Under the pieces are notes generated by a model. The model saw only the letters and a program-made list of their open reading frames with translations, was not told the DNA's origin and ran no database searches. The position numbers and the translations under genes are program-made. Source: Candidatus Peregrinibacteria bacterium (GTDB taxonomy: Bacteria > Patescibacteriota > Gracilibacteria > UBA1369 > LOWO2-01-FULL-3). From it: DNA of 10,983 nucleotides. Positions 6,090 through 10,983 of this stretch are shown one piece after another. The stretch is from assembly GCA_016214225.1 (NCBI GenBank), contig JACROX010000060.1, positions 1-10,983 on the forward strand, written 5' to 3'. Within the stretch, counting starts at the first letter, position 1, and each line of letters starts with the position of its first letter.

Positions 6090-7346
6090 TTGATTTTATT
6101 TCAAAACAACAACGAAATAAGAGCTACGGGAGGATTTATTGGGAGTTACGCGATAGTGGACGTGAACGACGGCTATATAGATAAAATTGAAGTGCAGGAT
6201 GTGTATGACATAGATGGGTCGTATTGGGGAATAATAGAACCGCCTGACGAATTTAAAGAATTCACTTCGAATTGGAGATTCAGAGACAGTAATTATTCTC
6301 CCGATTTTTCCGTGTCGGCAAAAAAAATACGCTGGTTTCTCGAGAAAGAAGGAGGCCCTACGGTAGATACGGTTATCGCGATAAATCAGGGGTTATTGAA
6401 AGATATGCTCGAAATAACGGGCCCGATTCAGGTGGGACAATTTGGAAAACTTAATTCCGAAAATTACAATCTGCTTTTGAGTTTTGTAATAGAATCAAAA
6501 GCATGGGGAGAGGATGATCCGAAACATATTTTAAAAATTTTTGTGCCCGCTTTTAAAGAAGCAATTTTAAAAAAAGAAAACATAAGCCGCGTAACGAGTA
6601 AATTATATAAAGCAATTCAGCAGAAACACATAATGATGTATTCCAGCGATGATGATATCCAAAGTTTATTTGAATCAATTGGTGTAAGCGGAGAAACTCA
6701 CAATGTTGGGTCGGACGAAGATTATTTGAGTGTAATAAATATCGCCACGGGCGGAACAAAATCCGAACAATTCATGCGGGAGAAAATAAACCATGACACA
6801 TATATTGATAAATATGGAAATGTCGTTGATGAAGTTACGGTTCTTCGTTCTCATTTATGGAGTGATAAAATTTATTATCAGTGGAAAAACATTTTGGAAA
6901 AATACGGATTCAAGGACATGCCGGATAATATAATTGATATTCTTGGGCGAGGAGACAACAAAGTTATTACAAGAATTTATGTTCCTGAGGGGAGTATTAT
7001 GCTTGAATCGGACAGAAATGACGTTGTTACAAAATATGATAAAGATTTAAAAAAGACATATTTTTTCTTAAAAATGAACACGTCGGCGGGTAAAACAAGT
7101 GAAGTAAAAATAAAATACAGACTCCCGTTTGTAATGAAATTTAATCCGGCGGGCACTTATAAATTAGTCGCGGAAAAACAGCCCGGAAGTCTTGGGAGCA
7201 TATTCACGAAAACGGTTCATGCCGACGAAAGCCTGAAAAATATAGACATATATCCATCGGAAGTTCGCACGGACGATGACAAAAGCCTGACATACGCCAC
7301 AAATTTGGTTTACGATAAATATTTCGCTGGAGTTTGGGAAAAATAA
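6090..7346 (+). CDS. DUF4012 domain protein, C-terminal part (continuation of 5214-6083)
   Basis: Carries the conserved opening of DUF4012: LILFQNNNEIRATGGFIGSY, followed by a Gly-containing strand (VDVNDGYIDKIEV). It is in the same frame as 5214-6083 and separated only by a TGA and two codons (Q-Y), which themselves fit the family motif 'YLlLFQNN'. The TTG at 6090 is the first possible start, but it would begin in the middle of a conserved strand and without the membrane anchor, so independent translation is unlikely. Visible body features include a WRFRDSNYSPDFSVSAKK segment and a GGPTVDTVIAINQ segment typical of the family. The family is widespread in Patescibacteria and its role is unknown; an outside-facing envelope role is an inference. 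Stop is TAA, within an AT-only palindrome. Confidence 0.78.
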   Translation: MILFQNNNEIRATGGFIGSYAIVDVNDGYIDKIEVQDVYDIDGSYWGIIEPPDEFKEFTSNWRFRDSNYSPDFSVSAKKIRWFLEKEGGPTVDTVIAINQGLLKDMLEITGPIQVGQFGKLNSENYNLLLSFVIESKAWGEDDPKHILKIFVPAFKEAILKKENISRVTSKLYKAIQQKHIMMYSSDDDIQSLFESIGVSGETHNVGSDEDYLSVINIATGGTKSEQFMREKINHDTYIDKYGNVVDEVTVLRSHLWSDKIYYQWKNILEKYGFKDMPDNIIDILGRGDNKVITRIYVPEGSIMLESDRNDVVTKYDKDLKKTYFFLKMNTSAGKTSEVKIKYRLPFVMKFNPAGTYKLVAEKQPGSLGSIFTKTVHADESLKNIDIYPSEVRTDDDKSLTYATNLVYDKYFAGVWEK

Positions 7347-7358
7347 AAAATATTTTTT
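7345..7358. repeat. AT-only perfect palindrome at the DUF4012 stop
   Basis: Six A, TA, six T: a 14-bp perfect palindrome starting in the TAA stop. Read on the minus strand it gives a T-run downstream of the 7364-7412 hairpin. Confidence 0.5.
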
Positions 7359-7363
7359 TATGC

Positions 7364-7412
7364 GGAGCGTAAGGAGTGAACATAGAAAATATTTTCCACA
7401 TTCACTCCGCTC
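7364..7412 (-). terminator. Putative terminator hairpin for mutL in the convergent gap
   Basis: GGAGTGAA (7373-7380) pairs perfectly with TTCACTCC (7401-7408). GAGC (7365-7368) with GCTC (7409-7412) adds four pairs beyond a GTAA bulge. The loop contains the 12-bp palindrome GAAAATATTTTC (7385-7396). On the minus strand the hairpin is followed by an A/T tract including six T. The stem overlaps the mutL stop codon. Confidence 0.5.
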
Positions 7413-9177
7413 ATTTCCTCCCAAACATCTTCTCCAACTCATTCAATGTTAATGAAATCATCGTAGGTCTGCCGTGGGGGCATGTATAAGGTCTTTTAAG
7501 TTTTTCCATTTGCATGATAAGCGCCTGCATTTCATCAGGAGTGAGTTTTTTGCCGAATTTTATCGCGCTTCTGCACGCCATATAAGTTATGATCTGTTCG
7601 ATTTTTCCGTGCATCTTCGATGGATTTTTTTCTTGTAAAATATCGTCCAAAATGCCTTTCACGACTTCAACAATATCTTCCTTTGAAAGAAAATTTGGAA
7701 CAGCGTAAACAACAAATGTATTGCCGCCGAAATTTTCTATTTCAAATCCAAGATCGATAAAAATATTTTTATTATCTTCGATTATGGCAACTTCTTCGGC
7801 GCTTAATTCTATCTGTGAAGGAATAAGCAAAGACTGAATTTGTTTTTCTTTTTTATCAAATTGATCCATCAATTCTTCGTATCTGACACGCTCATGGGCC
7901 GCGTGCTGATCTATCAAAACAAGCCCATCTTCATTTTCAGCGACAATATATGAGTTTGCTATTTGAGTAATGGAGTTAATCGAAGATTTCTCCTGGCACG
8001 AATTATCGGCATCCTCGCCGATTTTTTTAAAACTTCTTTCAAATAAACTATTTTTCCCTGACGAAAAAATCTCTTTGGAAAAATTCAAAGCATTAAAAAT
8101 ATCCGCGGAGCTGGGAGATTTTTCGCGATAAGAAATTACTCCGTCATTTTTATATCTAAAGGTTTCGGTAAAAGCTTTTGGAGTGAGATTATGTTTTTCC
8201 AGAGAACCTTTTACGGCGTTATACATGGCCTTAACAATGGATTGCTGATCCTCAAAACGTATTTCAAGTTTTCTCGGATGAACATTTACATCAATTAAAG
8301 AGGGATCAATTTTTATGTTTATCGCGAAAACGGGTTTTTTATCATCCATCAGCATCGAATGAAACGCGGATTTAATGGTGTTTGCCAAAAGAAAATGCTG
8401 AATCGCTCTGTTATTAACAAAGAAATATTGATACTGTGACGTACTTCTGCTCAACAGAGGCTTACCTACAAAACCGTCTATTTCAAACGCGCCGCTTTTA
8501 AAAAACACGGGAATCATCGCGTCAGAAGTCGCCCTGCCGAAAATATCCGAAATTCTCGAAATCAAATCGGTTACCTTTGGAAGATCGGAAATAATTTTAT
8601 TGTTATGTATAAACTTGAACGCGATATTGTGGTTGCCAAGAGCTATCGTATTAAATACCGAAGTTATATGAGCAAGTTCCGTGCTGTCTTTTTTTAAATA
8701 TTTTTGTCTTGCGGGAGTATTAAAAAATAAATCATAAATTTCAATTTGCGTGCCCGTACTCATTCCCGTTTCAGTGGGAATACTCATTTCTCCGCCATCC
8801 GTTTTTATTTCCGCGCCGGAAATATTTTCATTCGTGCGGCTTCTCAAAACCATTTTTGAAACGGAAGAAATACTTGCCAAAGCCTCTCCCCTAAAACCGA
8901 AAGTGTGAATTTTCCATAAATCGGATTCATCGGAAATTTTGCTTGTCGCGTGACGCTGTAACGCAAGCGACAAATCTTCGGATGTCATTCCGAATCCATT
9001 ATCAAAAACTTTTATAAAAGATTTTCCGCTATCTTTTATCTCAACAATTATTCTATCGGCGCCGGCATCGATGCTGTTTTCCAAAAGCTCTTTTAAAACA
9101 CTCGCGGGCCTTTCTATAACCTCACCGGCCGCTATTTGATTAACCAAGCTTTCCGAAAGAATTTTTATTATTGACAT
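7411..9177 (-). CDS. mutL: DNA mismatch repair protein MutL (endonuclease type)
   Basis: Couples MutS mismatch recognition to strand removal and, in this type, nicks DNA itself. The N-terminal GHKL ATPase shows catalytic E33 in LLENSIDAGA (31-40), DNGFGM (59-64), and GFRGEAL (94-100). A variable linker (about 330-405) leads to the dimerisation and endonuclease domain. That domain has the metal-binding motif DQHA-x2-E-x4-E (D423 to E434), ACRSAIK (534-540) and CPHGRP (566-571), so all nuclease motifs are present and no MutH is needed. The length of 588 residues is normal for the family. The ATG overlaps the mutS stop by 10 bp, so translation is probably coupled; no Shine-Dalgarno is seen. TGA ends the protein where MutL proteins normally end, just after CPHGRPT...ELEKMF, which supports UGA as a stop codon here. 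Confidence 0.96.
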   Translation of the reverse strand: MSIIKILSESLVNQIAAGEVIERPASVLKELLENSIDAGADRIIVEIKDSGKSFIKVFDNGFGMTSEDLSLALQRHATSKISDESDLWKIHTFGFRGEALASISSVSKMVLRSRTNENISGAEIKTDGGEMSIPTETGMSTGTQIEIYDLFFNTPARQKYLKKDSTELAHITSVFNTIALGNHNIAFKFIHNNKIISDLPKVTDLISRISDIFGRATSDAMIPVFFKSGAFEIDGFVGKPLLSRSTSQYQYFFVNNRAIQHFLLANTIKSAFHSMLMDDKKPVFAINIKIDPSLIDVNVHPRKLEIRFEDQQSIVKAMYNAVKGSLEKHNLTPKAFTETFRYKNDGVISYREKSPSSADIFNALNFSKEIFSSGKNSLFERSFKKIGEDADNSCQEKSSINSITQIANSYIVAENEDGLVLIDQHAAHERVRYEELMDQFDKKEKQIQSLLIPSQIELSAEEVAIIEDNKNIFIDLGFEIENFGGNTFVVYAVPNFLSKEDIVEVVKGILDDILQEKNPSKMHGKIEQIITYMACRSAIKFGKKLTPDEMQALIMQMEKLKRPYTCPHGRPTMISLTLNELEKMFGRK

Positions 9178-10799
9178 ATTTTTAATTGTTCGGGGCTGAT
9201 TCCGGGCTTTTGCAATGTCCTCTTTTGTCCGTTTTTAGTTTCAAGTTCCTTTAGCACTCCTCTGGCTCTGCTTATAATATCCACGGGAAGTCCTGCAAGT
9301 TTCGCGACCTCGATGCCGTAACTTTTATCAATTCCTCCATCCGTGATTTTATATAAAAACACAACTCCCTCATTTTCATTTTCACGGACAGCCACGCTCA
9401 AATTACAGGCTCTATCAAGCTTCTCTCCAAGATTAATTAATTCATGATAATGCGTCGCGAACAATGTCTTTGCTTTTATGTTATCGTGGATAAATTCCAT
9501 GACCGCCCACGCGATGCTTACGCCGTCATAAGTGGAAGTGCCGCGTCCGATCTCATCCAAAATAATCAAACTTTTTTCAGTCGCGTGATTCAAAATATAA
9601 GAAGTTTCCTGCATCTCAACCATAAAAGTGCTTTCGCCTTTCACAAGATTATCGGCCGCTCCGACGCGAGTGAATATTCTATCCACAACGCTCATTTTCG
9701 CATTCTCCGCGGGCACGTAACTGCCTATTTGAGCCATTAAAGAGATCAAAGCGACTTGCCTCAAATAAGTGGATTTCCCTCCCATGTTCGGACCCGTGAT
9801 AAGTAAAAAAGTTTTTTGTTCATTTAATTCGCAATCGTTTGGGACAAAATCTTTTGAAAGTCCCAAGCGTGGCGCAGGCGTGCTAATAGATGTGAACGAG
9901 CTTTTCGAGTGAACTCCTATCAGCTCAATAACAGGATGTCTGCCGTTTAAAATTTTAATTTCAAGATCTTCGGAAATTTCAGGTTTGCAGTAATTGTTTT
10001 TTACGGAATTAAAAGCAAACGTTGAAACCGTATCCAAATAAGCGATTGCCTTTGCGGTAGACTGAATTCTCGCGATCTCTTTTACCGCTTCCATTCTTAC
10101 TTTATAGAAAATTTCATATTCCATTTCCTTGATTTTCCCCTCCGCGTTTAAAACTTTTTCTTCATATTCTTTCAGCTCGGGAGTGATGAATCTTTCCGCG
10201 TTAACAAGCGTTTGTTTGCGGATGTAGTCAAACGGAACGGAAGATAAATTTGATTTGCTTATTTCGATGTAATAACCGAACACTGTATTGAATTTTACTT
10301 TTAACGAAGAAATGCCTGTTCTTTTTATTTCTCTTTCTTGCAGTTCTTTAATGAAAGTTTTTCCTTCGGTGCTGATTGATCGCAAAGCATCCAATTCGGC
10401 ATTAAAGCCGCTTTTAATGATTCCTCCGTCCCTGACACTTAAAGGAGCTTCATCAACAATCGCGTTTTCCACAACGGAAATTAAATCCGAAAAAACAAAA
10501 AGCTCATCATTTATATTTTGTAAAATTGAAATTCCATTTATCAAATTTTTTATATCGGGAATGATTTTCAAGGATTCTTTCAGCGCGACAATATCTCTCG
10601 CGTTTCCAATGCCAAGCCCGAGCCGACTTATAAGTCTTTCAATATCTCTGATATTTGAAAGTATTTCTCTGGCATTTCTTAGTAAACTCGAATCGTTAAA
10701 AAATACATTCACTTTATCAAGCCTGTTTTCTATTGATGATTTCGACAATAGGGGATGTAACAGCCAATTTCTAATGAGCCTTCCTCCCATCGTAGTAAT
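9168..10799 (-). CDS. mutS: DNA mismatch repair protein MutS, 5'-truncated at a sequence junction
   Basis: Mismatch-sensing ATPase. The recognisable protein begins at ITTMGGRLIRNWLLHP (M codon at 10788-10790), in the core domain, about 300 residues into E. coli MutS. The clamp follows, then the ATPase domain with Walker A GPNMGGKST (9768-9794), signature GESTFMVEM, Walker B ILDEIGRGTSTYDG and the ATHYHEL switch. The mismatch-binding domain I with its Phe-x-Glu motif, the connector domain and the start of the core are absent. The frame stays open upstream to an ATG at 10913, but that stretch is the antisense of a UMP kinase gene and does not resemble MutS. The gene is therefore cut at about 10791-10800. 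The C-terminus ends normally with TAA, overlapping mutL. Confidence 0.9.
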   Translation of the reverse strand: MTTMGGRLIRNWLLHPLLSKSSIENRLDKVNVFFNDSSLLRNAREILSNIRDIERLISRLGLGIGNARDIVALKESLKIIPDIKNLINGISILQNINDELFVFSDLISVVENAIVDEAPLSVRDGGIIKSGFNAELDALRSISTEGKTFIKELQEREIKRTGISSLKVKFNTVFGYYIEISKSNLSSVPFDYIRKQTLVNAERFITPELKEYEEKVLNAEGKIKEMEYEIFYKVRMEAVKEIARIQSTAKAIAYLDTVSTFAFNSVKNNYCKPEISEDLEIKILNGRHPVIELIGVHSKSSFTSISTPAPRLGLSKDFVPNDCELNEQKTFLLITGPNMGGKSTYLRQVALISLMAQIGSYVPAENAKMSVVDRIFTRVGAADNLVKGESTFMVEMQETSYILNHATEKSLIILDEIGRGTSTYDGVSIAWAVMEFIHDNIKAKTLFATHYHELINLGEKLDRACNLSVAVRENENEGVVFLYKITDGGIDKSYGIEVAKLAGLPVDIISRARGVLKELETKNGQKRTLQKPGISPEQLKICQ

Positions 10800-10983
10800 T
10801 GGCGGTACGATTCCGGGCATAACTACCGACACTGATTCAGTGCTTTTGGCAGAGGCGCTAAAGGCGCAGCGTCTGGTGAATATCAGCAATACTGACGCAA
10901 TATACGATAGCAATCCAAAAACAAACCCGAATGCGAAAAAATTCAGTAGTTTGGGTTATGAACAGCTGATCGACCTGGCAATA
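10792..10983 (+). CDS. pyrH: UMP kinase fragment, archaeal-type (both ends missing)
   Basis: The frame reads VVIGGTIPGITTDTDSVLLAE, then INVDGVYD-like SNTDAIYDSNPKTNPNAKKF. This matches the amino-acid kinase family, where UMP kinases bind ATP and UMP to make UDP. The GGTxPGxTTD form is that of archaeal-type UMP kinases (Pyrococcus has GGTHPGHTTD), not the GTGNPFFTTD of typical bacterial PyrH. About 64 codons are visible, from the central C-terminal half. The N-terminus is replaced by mutS sequence at the left and the window ends at the right. The ATG at 10774 in this frame falls in antisense mutS and is fortuitous. GC is about 46%, against 34% in the preceding 180 bases, suggesting a different source. 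Confidence 0.75.

Noticed and set aside
10774..10800. ATG at 10774 as the start of the UMP kinase
   Set aside because: It lies in sequence that codes for mutS on the other strand and would begin the kinase in the middle of its domain.
10800..10913. N-terminal extension of mutS from an ATG at 10913, with a hydrophobic signal-like start
   Set aside because: The stretch has no MutS similarity and is the exact antisense of a UMP kinase reading frame with strong family motifs.

Overview
This AT-rich bacterial window has compact housekeeping genes around a two-protein envelope operon. It looks like a Candidate Phyla Radiation (Patescibacteria) genome, probably Parcubacteria-like. That is an inference from a 620-residue AlaS that stops after the editing domain, the adjacent DUF3352-like and DUF4012-like membrane proteins, the very short intergenic gaps, and the absence of Shine-Dalgarno sequences before the starts inspected. 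No rRNA, tRNA, CRISPR array or recognisable insertion sequence was seen.

Layout. 2-1369 (+): miaB, its 5' end cut by the window edge. 1370-1516: a convergent gap with hairpins bracketed by a perfect 26-bp direct repeat. 1517-3379 (-): alaS. 3380-3453: a short divergent promoter region. 3454-7346 (+): what were probably two membrane-anchored proteins, each broken once. The DUF3352-like gene is split by a +1 frame change near 4424-4449 (3454-4449 and 4433-5212). The DUF4012-like gene is split by an in-frame TGA at 6081-6083 (5214-6083 and 6090-7346). 7347-7410: a convergent palindromic gap. 7411-9177 (-): mutL, overlapping by 10 bp the upstream mutS (9168 to about 10799, -). 10792-10983 (+): a fragment of an archaeal-type UMP kinase.

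How the genes work together. MutS and MutL form a mismatch repair operon; MutL keeps the endonuclease motif, so repair would not need MutH. miaB and alaS serve tRNA modification and charging. The two envelope proteins share a layout (basic cytoplasmic N-terminus, one membrane helix, large outside region) and are probably co-transcribed. Their function is unknown.

The strongest anomaly is at about 10791-10800. There mutS (-) loses its N-terminal half and is fused head to head with a 5'-truncated UMP kinase fragment (+), and local GC rises from about 34% to about 46%. A chimeric contig or amplification artefact is the simplest reading; a real rearrangement is the alternative. Other points of interest are the paired interruptions in the envelope operon, a 68%-GC hairpin element inserted in frame in a Lys-rich linker, and the miaB-tail direct repeat.
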